64,000 nt of DNA from Pararhizobium sp. IMCC21322 (GTDB lineage: Bacteria > Pseudomonadota > Alphaproteobacteria > Rhizobiales > GCA-2746425), in contig NZ_CP132335.1 in NCBI RefSeq assembly GCF_030758295.1, positions 558,001 to 622,000 on the forward strand. The letters run 5' to 3'. Shown piece after piece: positions 7,701 to 16,015 of this stretch. The notes under the pieces are model-generated. The model was not told the DNA's origin, did no database searches, and saw nothing but the letters and a program-made list of their open reading frames with translations. A program made the translations under genes and the position numbers. Every line of letters begins with the position of its first letter. Position 1 is the first letter of the stretch.

Positions 7701-10298
7701 ACCGGTGTGACCGCGGTGCCGCAGGAGGCCATCGCAGATATGTTGCAGTGCAAGGAGCGCGAGCAGGAATTGACGGTTCTGATCGAGCGGTCTGAGGCTG
7801 CGGACGTGATAGGTGACCGATTCGCCGGCACCAGAACACTCACCGAAACGCTCATTGTCGAATGCTCGGTTGCGGAACTGGTGGCCGGAGCCGCCGACCC
7901 CGTCTTCATTCTGTCGGCACTGAAGTCCGGCGCTGTAGGATCGCTTGTCACCGAGGTGGCAGACCTTACGAAGGAGCGGGAGGCGATTGATGCCGAGACG
8001 GCATCAATCAGCCTGATGCTGCAGTTGCCGGAAGATCTGGCAACGCCTGATGCGCTGTCGGCTCGCCTGTCGGACCTGCGCGCTGCGGCCGCGGATCCCT
8101 CCGGGCTCATGGAGCGAGCCCGCCTGCGCAGGAGTGAAGACATGCTGCGCGACCAGGGATTTGGCAAGCTGGTGGACTGGGTTCTGTTGGAAGGCGAGGC
8201 CTTCGATCCGGCCCGGCTTGCCCCAATCGTGCGATCCATCATTGCCAAGTCGATGGCCGACAGGGCTTATGAGATCCACGACGCGAGCCTGCGGGGGTCC
8301 AATGGTGCGGACTTCGACCGGATCCGCGCCGAGTTCGTCGAAAAGGACCGGCTTTTGATCCGGATGTCCCGGGAAGTGGTACGCAACCACTTAGTTGGCT
8401 CTGCAAACCCGCCCTCCGGTAACAGTATCGGCCGTAAATCGACTTTCACTGAAATGAGCTTGATACGCAATGAGATGGGTAAGAAACGCAACCAGATAGG
8501 CGTCCGGGAGCTGACTCGTCGCGCGGGGCGGGCCTTGCTGGAGCTCAAGCCTTGCTGGATGATGTCACCACTAGCCGTGGCCAATTACCTCCACGACGGC
8601 ATGACCTTCGATCTGGTGGTCATCGATGAGGCCTCTCAGATGACACCGGAAAATGCCATTGGCGCGCTCAGCCGTGCCCGGCAGGCGGTGGTCGTGGGGG
8701 ACACCAAGCAGCTCCCGCCCACCAGCTTCTTCCAGAAGATTCTCGATGATGGCGATGTGGATGAAGACCTACGTGAGGACAGCGAAAGCGTGCTCGACAT
8801 GGCCAATATGGCTTTTCGCCCGGTGCGTCAGCTTCGCTGGCACTACCGATCGCGTCATTCGGCGCTCATCCGTTTCTCAAACGAATGGATGTATGACGGC
8901 AAGCTGACAATCTTCCCCTCGGCCCGCGAGGATGATCCGGAATTCGGCGTCCACCTCGAAGAGGTCCCCGGCATCTATAAGGGGCGCACTAATCAGATAG
9001 AGGCGCGCGCCATTGTGACAGCGGTTGTGGCCCATATGCGCGATGCGCCAGACCTTTCACTCGGAGTCTGTACCATGAACTCGGACCAAAAGGAGCTTAT
9101 CCGGGAGGAGTTCGAGCGTGAACTGGAACGCAACCACCACGTCCAGGCCTATGTGCGCGAGTGGCAGGAGCGTAATGACAGCCTCGAGGAGTTCTTCATC
9201 AAGAACCTCGAAACCATCCAGGGGGATGAACGCGACGTGATGTTCATCTCAACACTCTATGGACCCGAAGCGGCCGGCGGGCGGCCGCACCAGCGGTTCG
9301 GACCGATAAACTCTGCCCACGGGCACCGCCGGCTAAATGTTCTCTTCACCCGCGCCAAGCGCAAGATCGTAACCTTCACATCACTCAGGCCCACCGACAT
9401 TCTGGTCAACGAGAGCAAGAATCGGGGTGTCCAGATGTTCCGGGCGTGGTTGGAGTACTGTGCGACGGGCAATATCCCAGACAAAGCCGATACCGGCGGC
9501 GGAGAGGCGGAAAATCCGTTTGAGGATTATGTCATCACTCAGATCGAAGCGCTTGGTTGCGAGGCCGTTCCGCAGGTTGGTGCGGCCGGTTACCGGATAG
9601 ATATCGGCGTACGCCATCCGGACTGGCCCTATGGCTACCTGTTAGGTGTCGAATGCGACGGTGCGAGCTATCACTCCTCAAGTTCCAGCCGCGACCGGGA
9701 CCGTTTGCGCCAGGAGGTTCTGGAAGGCCTTGGGTGGCGTTTTCATCGAATCTGGTCAACAGACTGGTTCAATGACACCAGAACACAAGTAGAGAGGCTG
9801 AAAGAAGCTATCGACGCCGCATTGGAGGCTGCACAGGCCGAACAAGCGACGAAGGAATCTCTGAACAAAAAAACTGTTTTGGCTAAGCGTCCGGAGGAAG
9901 AGAACCTTGAGTCAGCACGAGGGCGGAATGATACGGTTGATGTGCTCCTGCCTGACGAACCAGCCGCTCAAACTCGCCTTTTCGACGACGAAGAAAACGC
10001 CAATCCGGAAACACCAGCTTCAGTCAAGCTGGAAGTTTCCACCGTGCCCGCAGGAGCAAATGGCACAGAGGAATTTGAAACAATCCGGCTTGGAAGCAAT
10101 GTGAAGATTGAGAATCTGTCAGAAAAGGGCCGTATGTTCGCCTTCACGCTAGTTAACGAGGGCAATGATCTCGATAACGGCAAACTGAGTGTGCATGCGC
10201 CTCTTGGCAGTGCGCTAATCGATTGCCAGGTGGGAGATACGATTGAGTATCAGGTGGGTGTTGAAATCAAAGAGGTCCGAATTCTGGAAGTTACCTAA
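4773..10298 (+). CDS. DUF4011 SF1 helicase-nuclease with GreA/GreB-like C-terminal domain
   Basis: A very large (1841 residues) cytoplasmic ATPase, probably a stand-alone anti-phage protein. Domains in order: DUF4011 at about 10-350 (LQELRKRLLDASRRNPL); Walker A GPPGSGKS at 400-407; a long helical insert to about 1240; DEAD-like motif VIDEASQM with the Asp-Glu at 1285-1286, followed by VVGDTKQLPPTSF; SF1 motifs WHYRSRH, IQGDERDVMFIS and RRLNVLFTRAK; a Vsr/MTES_1575-like PD-(D/E)xK nuclease at about 1580-1680 (YRIDIGVRHP, LGVECDGASYHSS, WRFHRIWSTDWF); and a tail at about 1772-1840 (GSNVKIEN, GKLSVHAPLGSALIDCQVGD) that looks like the C-terminal domain of GreA/GreB. DUF4011-helicase-Vsr proteins are known from defence islands; the Gre-like domain suggests contact with RNA polymerase (inference). 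Start is GTG with a weak ribosome site. Confidence 0.88.
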   Translation: MPNPSDTDSNLADPSIIELVAERLQELRKRLLDASRRNPLVSIPFRPNSTNILRVVDELPDVLRFNLASGTSMRLVALPALEVELPDEQTDAFLDALYRLRNEDEEYLAEIEALDSEAQDFEQMTLDLERALKDRLRADLGLPQRQTKEKLSLAEHAKAHGVSPSYSLPVPEEEHEDGRHNDTDIQTLILPDKLSRVAKGILEKGRGFERETGVNVLHVAFGLLEWKSPDDRDNYVSPLLLMEIRITRKQSPRGSEFHLVGEGSISVNTTLKQKLFSEHRLDLPEYISGSVENYFAEVADAAPPGWEWSVRREVAIGIFPSSKIAMYHDLDPAKRPVAENEVIGRLLATSGSGKAAYADVYSTDDPEITRKVPYLVMDADASQYSALVDVADGAHVSIEGPPGSGKSQTIVNLIAAALADNKKVLFAAEKLTALDVVKNRLEAASLGEFILPLQAGRGTKEKIYNSLEERLSMGQADEDARRKFASRRGALEQRLRVLQDYLDALSADFGSSGYSVYDVIGYGITTSDDRDSVPKAVRRISVPDCERLGMAQIETIISDAESLAERLGRVNRMPAFWLDSAAMILNRDDAEDVCESLDGLAGRMEAFICRVAESMAAPLIAQDPFAAGFPNLLDLLHKIETRGSEVDPDMVERLSDPAARLAVQDLCSQIRERRTLTAQLMRHLKEPEAWNLLDQMRSALSFAKTQGDIIDPLAHSRRIEEIRVKLEDLYQQHSLAADLPGDWAARTERPLSVIHGEASRLVASPDHALAFRRADPKRVAGGRAEKLKEGARDLSEKLGYIQQALPHAGKHAESHLRRAAATIANAGMFRFMSGEFKAARNYYVNILGGSAKDDRKTMVERLKAYADWLGKERAFAGDADFWQSFGETFVSLSTNLNKIDEMVALHNLCDEISDGDTKLYMALEEADLSKVENFVEYAGWSRFSLSELKVEIELLKGRLTCEEALEKAAGAHRDLFTGVTAVPQEAIADMLQCKEREQELTVLIERSEAADVIGDRFAGTRTLTETLIVECSVAELVAGAADPVFILSALKSGAVGSLVTEVADLTKEREAIDAETASISLMLQLPEDLATPDALSARLSDLRAAAADPSGLMERARLRRSEDMLRDQGFGKLVDWVLLEGEAFDPARLAPIVRSIIAKSMADRAYEIHDASLRGSNGADFDRIRAEFVEKDRLLIRMSREVVRNHLVGSANPPSGNSIGRKSTFTEMSLIRNEMGKKRNQIGVRELTRRAGRALLELKPCWMMSPLAVANYLHDGMTFDLVVIDEASQMTPENAIGALSRARQAVVVGDTKQLPPTSFFQKILDDGDVDEDLREDSESVLDMANMAFRPVRQLRWHYRSRHSALIRFSNEWMYDGKLTIFPSAREDDPEFGVHLEEVPGIYKGRTNQIEARAIVTAVVAHMRDAPDLSLGVCTMNSDQKELIREEFERELERNHHVQAYVREWQERNDSLEEFFIKNLETIQGDERDVMFISTLYGPEAAGGRPHQRFGPINSAHGHRRLNVLFTRAKRKIVTFTSLRPTDILVNESKNRGVQMFRAWLEYCATGNIPDKADTGGGEAENPFEDYVITQIEALGCEAVPQVGAAGYRIDIGVRHPDWPYGYLLGVECDGASYHSSSSSRDRDRLRQEVLEGLGWRFHRIWSTDWFNDTRTQVERLKEAIDAALEAAQAEQATKESLNKKTVLAKRPEEENLESARGRNDTVDVLLPDEPAAQTRLFDDEENANPETPASVKLEVSTVPAGANGTEEFETIRLGSNVKIENLSEKGRMFAFTLVNEGNDLDNGKLSVHAPLGSALIDCQVGDTIEYQVGVEIKEVRILEVT

Positions 10299-10398
10299 CT
10301 CGATCTATTTCAATTGCGATTGGCAATAACTCAGTTGGGCCTCTTCCCGCATTGCATCTGAAACAACCATCTCGTTCCAATTAAGACGAGGTGGCACC

Positions 10399-10614
10399 AT
10401 GCCAGACGAACTCCATTTTCCCAAAACAGGCTTCGTACGCCTGAAACAAATTCTCTCCCCTATTGGCCCAATCCCAGTCAGCAAGTCCACCTGGTGGGCT
10501 GGCATCAAGGATGGCCGCTTTCCCAAGCCTGTTAAGCTTGGTTCTCGCATTACTGTTTGGCATGCTGAAGACATTCAGGCGCTGTTCGACGCAGAAAAGG
10601 CTGGCGATGCCTAA
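10399..10614 (+). CDS. AlpA-like HTH regulator
   Basis: A 71-residue protein with the AlpA/MerR-type winged helix layout: FVRLKQIL, PVSKSTWWAGIKDGRFPKPVKLGSR, VWHAEDI. AlpA proteins are small DNA-binding activators or excisionases encoded in prophages and islands. It overlaps the next gene by 8 bases and is followed by a tyrosine recombinase, so it probably controls or directs that recombinase. Ribosome site: GAGGT a few bases before the ATG. Confidence 0.85.
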   Translation: MPDELHFPKTGFVRLKQILSPIGPIPVSKSTWWAGIKDGRFPKPVKLGSRITVWHAEDIQALFDAEKAGDA

Positions 10615-11032
10615 GAAGGTTTCATCTCGCAGCCTTAAGGCTCATCGCACATACACGGTATTGGAATTGGCAGAGACGCTTGGCGTCACTGTCGGAACCG
10701 TTCGGGCTTGGATCAGACAAGGCCTTCGGACGCTATCGTCAAAACGTCCAATTCTGATCGTTGGTTCCGATGCCAAGGAATTCTTGGATAGCAGGAAAAA
10801 ACCAACCTCACGCCGATTGCATGACAATGAGTTTCATTGCTTGAGCTGTGGCACTCCCATACGCGCGTTAGGAGATCTTGTTGATTGCACCCTCCAATCT
10901 GAAACAACAGCACGCCTTTCCGCCATCTGTGTGGGTTGCGAAAAGATGGTCTGCCGAATGATCAGCCGCGCCGATCTGGCCGGTTTTGAGCGGGTTTTCG
11001 ACATTTCCTATCGCGATGTTTCAGCGACCTAA
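10607..11032 (+). CDS. HTH protein with Cys-rich zinc-binding-like C-terminus
   Basis: A 141-residue protein starting at the ATG that overlaps the AlpA-like gene. Residues ~10-55 form an excisionase/MerR-like HTH (TYTVLELAETLGVTVGTVRAWIRQGL). The second half has two CxxC pairs (HCLSCG and CVGCEK) plus extra Cys, which suggests a zinc ribbon. The gene lies between an AlpA-like regulator and a recombinase in the same direction. The likely role is a recombination accessory or regulatory protein; the family has no name I can give. Confidence 0.7.
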   Translation: MPKKVSSRSLKAHRTYTVLELAETLGVTVGTVRAWIRQGLRTLSSKRPILIVGSDAKEFLDSRKKPTSRRLHDNEFHCLSCGTPIRALGDLVDCTLQSETTARLSAICVGCEKMVCRMISRADLAGFERVFDISYRDVSAT

Positions 11033-11080
11033 ACGATAGCCACAATTCTCACTCTAATCGCTACTTGGAAAGGATATAAA

Positions 11081-12097
11081 ATGCCGCGCAAAGTGAACGA
11101 AGAAAATGAACGGATTAAACGCCAGTACCTCACCTATCAGAGAGAGGCTCGCGGAAGGGATCAAAAAACCATCGACATGATTGCAAGCGCACTTTTTGAT
11201 TTTGAAAAAAGCACAGGCTTCAAGTCGTTCAAGGCCTTTCGGATTGAACAAGCCATAGCCTACAAACAAAAGCTTTCGCTAGCCACTCATCAGCGTACGG
11301 GCAAGCCTCTTTCAAAGGCTACCATCAGCAGCCGCCTGCGTATGATCAAACCCTTCATAGTCTGGTTGGCAGACAAACCTGGTTACAAGTCTCGGATCTC
11401 ATATGGCGATGCGGAGTATTTCAACCTGAATACAAAGGACATGCGAGTAGCACATGCTCGCCGCGATATTCCTTATCCTACGCTTGACCAATGCCGTCAT
11501 GCCTTCCTGTCGATGCCAGACAAAACCATCTTCGACAAACGAGATAAGGTCATTTTCGCAATCCTCATGATCACAGGTATCAGAGACGGTGCTCTGGCTT
11601 CACTGACGCTGAAGCGCATCGATTTGGTAGAAGGCTGTGTTCATCAGGACGCCAGAGACGTAAAAACCAAGGCGTCCAAGACTTTCACGTCATGGTTTCT
11701 ACCGGTTTGGGATGAGTATCGTGCTTGTGTTGAGGATTGGGTTCGTTTCTTGCGTGAAGAAATGCTGTTTGGCTACGACGATGCATTGTTTCCCAAGCCG
11801 CAAAGGATTGTCGGAAAAAATGGTTTCGGAGTCTCAGGCCTTTCCAAAGAGCCATATGCCAGCGCCACGAAAATCCGCGAAATTATCAAGGAAGCTTTTA
11901 CCCGAGTGGGTCTGCATCCCTTTACGCCTCACAGTTTCCGTAAAACCTTGTCCTTGTGGGCCGATAAGTACTATCCGTTGCATGAAGAGTTTAAGGCGTT
12001 TTCTCAAAATATGGGGCATGAAAATGTGGCAACGACAGTGAACTCCTACATTCCGGTTTCTCGCGAGCGACAGGCGGAATTGATTCGAGGGAAATAG
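11081..12097 (+). CDS. Tyrosine recombinase (phage integrase type)
   Basis: 338 residues, with a SAM-like N-terminal core-binding domain (YLTYQREARGRDQKTIDMI and the KPLSKATISSRLRMIKPFI segment) and a catalytic domain with the first Arg in ITGIRDGALASL, box II HSFRKTLSLWA, and MGHENVATTVNSYIPV with the late His and Tyr. It differs from the P4-type integrase at the left end. With the two upstream HTH genes it forms a three-gene unit that could be a second mobile module within the island. A GGAAAGGA ribosome site precedes the ATG. Confidence 0.88.
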   Translation: MPRKVNEENERIKRQYLTYQREARGRDQKTIDMIASALFDFEKSTGFKSFKAFRIEQAIAYKQKLSLATHQRTGKPLSKATISSRLRMIKPFIVWLADKPGYKSRISYGDAEYFNLNTKDMRVAHARRDIPYPTLDQCRHAFLSMPDKTIFDKRDKVIFAILMITGIRDGALASLTLKRIDLVEGCVHQDARDVKTKASKTFTSWFLPVWDEYRACVEDWVRFLREEMLFGYDDALFPKPQRIVGKNGFGVSGLSKEPYASATKIREIIKEAFTRVGLHPFTPHSFRKTLSLWADKYYPLHEEFKAFSQNMGHENVATTVNSYIPVSRERQAELIRGK

Positions 12098-12614
12098 AAA
12101 TTTTTGTTGGAAGGCATAAAACGACTTCACACAAACTTTGTCATTTGCCGATGAATGGATTGCGCTCTACCTCTCAGTTTCCAAACCTATATCGTGCGAT
12201 GCGGTTTGGACAGGAATGCTTCAAGCGGACCGTTTTCATTTTCAAGCCAGGCTTCAAAATCCGAGCCAGACCCTGATTTTTCCCAGACTTCGCGATATGA
12301 GACACCACGATATTGCCTGTTGTTTGCAAACAGGCATTTGTCGGACCTGCGCTGATCATGATCGCCACGATGCATTTTCAGAACCGGTTTTTTTAAGGGG
12401 TTGCTTGAACAATGGCTGGCTCCGCTCCCAAAAAATGTTTCTGGCCACTATAGTAAATAGCAAATTTGCAATCTACAACTTTGGATATAAGGACTCATAT
12501 TTTCCCTGATTGCTAGATTTCTCCGCAATTGCAGTCTTTTGAGATAAGAAGGCAATAGAGCTGTCTGGACTTTCTTTCTGTGATCTGAAAACGCTTGTAA
12601 AATGGGGATGAGCT
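12098..12614. other. Intergenic region before the defence cluster
   Basis: A 517-bp, AT-leaning stretch between the recombinase and the methyltransferase. The only candidate I can offer is a 62-codon minus-strand frame at 12187-12375 (listed separately). The promoter of the methyltransferase operon should lie here, but I cannot identify it. Confidence 0.5.
12187..12375 (-). CDS. Possible small protein, unknown
   Basis: A 62-residue frame with balanced, protein-like composition (NNRQYRGVSYREVW, then DFEAWLENENGPLEAFL). I do not recognise a family, and no strong ribosome site precedes the ATG. It is listed because it is the only plausible product in a 517-bp gap; it could equally be chance. 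Confidence 0.25.
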   Translation of the reverse strand: MHRGDHDQRRSDKCLFANNRQYRGVSYREVWEKSGSGSDFEAWLENENGPLEAFLSKPHRTI

Positions 12615-15365
12615 TTGAACGCCGTTGAAATTGAAGAAGCCATATCGGGACTCGCCGAGCTGCCATTCGATGCTCAGGAGTTCCCGTTTGCCTTCTTGCA
12701 AGCCTTTGGAAACAAACCCACAACGCTCAAGCGACTTCGTTCAGGGACTTCGAACAAATCCGACCTGGACGGCGTTCTTCAAACCAACAATATTCACATC
12801 CTGGTCTGTGCTGAAGGCGAAGTCACGCAAACTCTGGCCGCTTTGAAAGCCAGTCCTGCCACGACGAAAGCCAAGGCCAAATTTATCTTGGCCACCGATG
12901 GCATCTACCTTGAAGCCGAAGACCTGACAACTGGCGAAACAATTGCCTGCGCCTACACAGGCTTTCCGGATCATTTTGGTTTTTTCCTGCCCCTGGCAGG
13001 GATCAGTACGGTCAGGCAAATCCGTGAGAGCGCCTTTGACATCAAGGCGACTGGACGTCTCAACCGGCTCTATGTTGAGCTTTTGAAAGACAACTCCGAA
13101 TGGGGCACAACCGCGCGCCGCCACGACATGAACCACTTCATGGCGCGCCTGATCTTTTGCTTCTTTGCCGAAGATACCGAGATCTTTAAGAACGACGATC
13201 AGTTCACCGGCACGATCGAACGGATGAGCGAGAAGGACAGCTCCAACACTCATGACGTGATCAGCGAGCTCTTCCGCGCCATGAACACCAGGAAGCAGGA
13301 TCACACCGCGGCAGGTATTGCCCGTTGGGCGAGTGTCTTTCCTTACGTGAATGGAGGACTGTTTTCTGGCAATATGGATGTGCCGCGTTTCAGCAAGATC
13401 GCCCGTTCTTACCTTTTGCACATCGGCAGCCTCGACTGGACGAAGATCAACCCGGATATCTTTGGCTCGATGATCCAGGCTGTGGCGGATGATGAAGAGC
13501 GCGGCGCGCTTGGCATGCACTACACATCCGTGCCGAACATCTTGAAGGTGCTCAATCCACTCTTTCTTGATGATCTGCGCGAGAAACTGGAAGAGGCAGG
13601 GGACAACCACCGCAAACTTTTGAATTTGCGCAACCGCATGGCTAAGATCAGGGTGTTCGATCCAGCCTGCGGATCGGGCAATTTTCTTGTCATCGCCTAT
13701 AAGGAAATGCGGGCGATCGAGGCTGAGATCAACAAGCAGCGGGACGAGGCGGATCGGCGCACAGAAATCCCGATTACCAATTATCGAGGGATCGAGCTGC
13801 GCGACTTTCCTGCCGAGATCGCGCGGTTGGCGCTGATCATTGCTGAGTATCAGTGCGACGTGACCTATCGCGGCCAGAAGGAAGCCTTGGCAGAATTCCT
13901 GCCGCTTGATGCCATGAACTGGATCACCTGCGGTAACTCTCTTCGGCTAGACTGGCTGAGCATCTGTCCACCAACCGGAACAGGCGTGAAGTATCAGGCG
14001 GACGATCTGTTTCACTCACCGCTCGAACAGGCTCAGATCGACTTCGAGAACAAAGGGGGGGAGACATATATTTGTGGCAACCCACCATTTGCGGGTCAAA
14101 AAAAGAAAACAAAAGAACAACGTGATGACATGGCGCTAGTAATGCCATCTGCAGTAACGAAATATGGGGAACTTGATTACGTTGCCCCGTTTTTTGTCAA
14201 AGTCAGTCAGTACTTGAAGCACACTAAAGGTGCGGCAGCGTTGGTATCCACAAACTCTATTGTTCAGGGTCGCCAAGTTCCGGCTTTGTGGCCATCTCTG
14301 TTACGGGGGGGGTTGGAAATAACATTCGGGCATCGGTCGTTTATTTGGAAAAACAGCGCTACTAAAAACGCATCGGTTTACTGCGTGGTTGTCGGGCTTG
14401 GTTTCAATTGGCAGAGAACCAAGTATCTCTATGAGGGTGGCGAACGAAAAGAAGTTGTTTCAATCAGCGGTTACCTAACGCCAGGAACCACTGTGGGAAT
14501 CAAGAAAAGGAAGACGCCCCTCTCAAAAGACCTTCAACTAATGAAATCCGGAAACATGCCTTTGGATAATGGAAATCTCCTGCTGTCGGTGAGGGAGCGA
14601 AAACAGCTATTGGACGAGTTTCCTGCCTCAAAGAAATTTATTCGGCCCGTTGTTGGAGCAAAAGAGATCAACCAAGGTCTGCAAAGGTACTGCCTGTGGA
14701 TTGACGACCAAGAGATTGATGAAGCAAAGGCAATACCACCGATTTTGAAGCGTTTGCATGAGTGTAAAAAGTTTAGGGAGACATCAAGCGCACCAGAGTT
14801 AGCGAGTACGCCTCACGCATTTCGGGACCGGCATAGGCAAGCCAAAAACGTCATACTTCTTCCAAATCTGTCGTCTGAGCGCAGACGGTTTAGGGTTCCA
14901 ATTGTCGGGTCGAGTGACGTTATCGCAACGAATCTTGCATTGGCAATTTATGATGGAATGTTGTTTCAGGTTTCAATTCTGGCCAGTCGAATGCATCATT
15001 TGTGGGTTGAAGCGGTTTGCGGAAAGTTTAAGCAAGACTTCCGCTATTCAAATGATCTTGGTTGGCACACATTTCCAATTCCAACACTCATCGATTCACA
15101 GAAAGCTGCGCTGACTAAGTGCGCTGACGATCTTCTGTTGGTACGAGAGCAATCATTTCCTGCGTGCTTAAACGATCTCTACAACTCCTCAGATGTTGAA
15201 GATCGAATGCCAAACAATCTTCGCGCCGCACATGAGCGCAACGACGAGACGATTGAGCGCATCTATATTGGCCGCCGCTTCCGCAATGACACGGAGCGGC
15301 TGGAAAAGCTTTTCGCGCTTTATACGAAGATGACGAAAAAAATACCGGAGGCGCTGAGAGAATGA
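12615..15365 (+). CDS. MmeI-like adenine-specific DNA methyltransferase
   Basis: A 916-residue class I SAM-dependent N6-adenine DNA methyltransferase. Motif I is FDPACGSGNFL (Asp 349 onward), motif IV is NPPF at 489-492, and the ~600-860 part looks like the target-recognition and C-terminal domains of MmeI-type enzymes. The N-terminal ~150 residues lack the D-ExK nuclease motif of true MmeI-type IIG enzymes; the segment around GEVTQTLAALKASPATTKAKAK does not supply it. It is therefore likely a modification-only subunit whose cutting partner is encoded downstream. Start is TTG, positioned by GGGGATG upstream; the nearest ATG, at 12608, opens only a six-codon frame. It overlaps the next gene by 4 bases (ATGA). 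Confidence 0.85.
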   Translation: MNAVEIEEAISGLAELPFDAQEFPFAFLQAFGNKPTTLKRLRSGTSNKSDLDGVLQTNNIHILVCAEGEVTQTLAALKASPATTKAKAKFILATDGIYLEAEDLTTGETIACAYTGFPDHFGFFLPLAGISTVRQIRESAFDIKATGRLNRLYVELLKDNSEWGTTARRHDMNHFMARLIFCFFAEDTEIFKNDDQFTGTIERMSEKDSSNTHDVISELFRAMNTRKQDHTAAGIARWASVFPYVNGGLFSGNMDVPRFSKIARSYLLHIGSLDWTKINPDIFGSMIQAVADDEERGALGMHYTSVPNILKVLNPLFLDDLREKLEEAGDNHRKLLNLRNRMAKIRVFDPACGSGNFLVIAYKEMRAIEAEINKQRDEADRRTEIPITNYRGIELRDFPAEIARLALIIAEYQCDVTYRGQKEALAEFLPLDAMNWITCGNSLRLDWLSICPPTGTGVKYQADDLFHSPLEQAQIDFENKGGETYICGNPPFAGQKKKTKEQRDDMALVMPSAVTKYGELDYVAPFFVKVSQYLKHTKGAAALVSTNSIVQGRQVPALWPSLLRGGLEITFGHRSFIWKNSATKNASVYCVVVGLGFNWQRTKYLYEGGERKEVVSISGYLTPGTTVGIKKRKTPLSKDLQLMKSGNMPLDNGNLLLSVRERKQLLDEFPASKKFIRPVVGAKEINQGLQRYCLWIDDQEIDEAKAIPPILKRLHECKKFRETSSAPELASTPHAFRDRHRQAKNVILLPNLSSERRRFRVPIVGSSDVIATNLALAIYDGMLFQVSILASRMHHLWVEAVCGKFKQDFRYSNDLGWHTFPIPTLIDSQKAALTKCADDLLLVREQSFPACLNDLYNSSDVEDRMPNNLRAAHERNDETIERIYIGRRFRNDTERLEKLFALYTKMTKKIPEALRE

Positions 15366-15934
15366 TGACGCCACTTGAAGTGCTTGAAGCTCCAGAAGAT
15401 CAGGTTTGGTTGACTGGAGCATTTGGTTTCACGCCCAGTGACTGGGGCTACCTCAGTTTCACTGATAAGGGGCGGCGAGATTACGTACTCAAAGAAACTC
15501 AGCCGGGTTTCCTTGCTGTGATCTACGGATCAACCAATAAGTTGGTTCGTCAGACAGAACGGCGGAAAATCCTTGGAATCGTCCAGTGCAGCCACGTAGC
15601 TGGCATTGCATCCGACTATTTGTCGCGAGAAGGGCATGCACGTTGGGAAGAAATCCGAACGAGTCCCAACAGCTGGAAGTTCGCTATTCAGCTGCTACGT
15701 GCGTGGAAGGTCTGTGAGGAAAGCCGGCCGTACGTGAAGGATTTTGCAACAGACACATATCGTCCGGAAAAAGGCCGGTCCATCAGCAGGTATTCTGCGA
15801 AACTCACAGCGCATGAAGCCCAGAAGCTACGCGACCTTGAAATTATAGAAATTGATGTATTCAATATTAGACCGCGATTTCAATCTGGTGTCGGGCAAGC
15901 GAAGGACATATTTGCGAGACCTTACGACTATTAG
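15362..15934 (+). CDS. Hypothetical protein of the methyltransferase operon
   Basis: 190 residues, translationally coupled to the methyltransferase through an ATGA overlap. The segment GFLAVIYGSTNK followed by RRKILGIVQCSHV is reminiscent of PUA/EVE-type small beta-barrels that bind modified bases, but the match is too weak to assert. No catalytic motif, signal peptide or membrane segment is visible. Position suggests a specificity or regulatory subunit of the modification-restriction system (inference). Confidence 0.6.
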   Translation: MMTPLEVLEAPEDQVWLTGAFGFTPSDWGYLSFTDKGRRDYVLKETQPGFLAVIYGSTNKLVRQTERRKILGIVQCSHVAGIASDYLSREGHARWEEIRTSPNSWKFAIQLLRAWKVCEESRPYVKDFATDTYRPEKGRSISRYSAKLTAHEAQKLRDLEIIEIDVFNIRPRFQSGVGQAKDIFARPYDY

Positions 15935-16015
15935 AAACCTATCAGCAGTCCATACACCAGCGAGAAGTTCTTTTTGAACTCTATACCAAGATGACGACAA
16001 AAGTTCGAGGGACGA

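Noticed and set aside
7529-8248. Minus-strand frame of 239 codons inside the large helicase gene
   Set aside because: Ser/Arg/Ala-rich antisense shadow of a high-GC coding region.
12138-12509. Plus-strand frame of 123 codons between the recombinase and the methyltransferase
   Set aside because: Low-complexity, Cys/Arg/Phe-rich sequence without a ribosome site; the opposite strand looks slightly more protein-like but is also weak.
12608-12628. Six-codon frame ATG-AGC-TTT... just before the methyltransferase start as a leader peptide
   Set aside because: It has no regulatory codon pattern and overlaps the TTG start; nothing supports a function.
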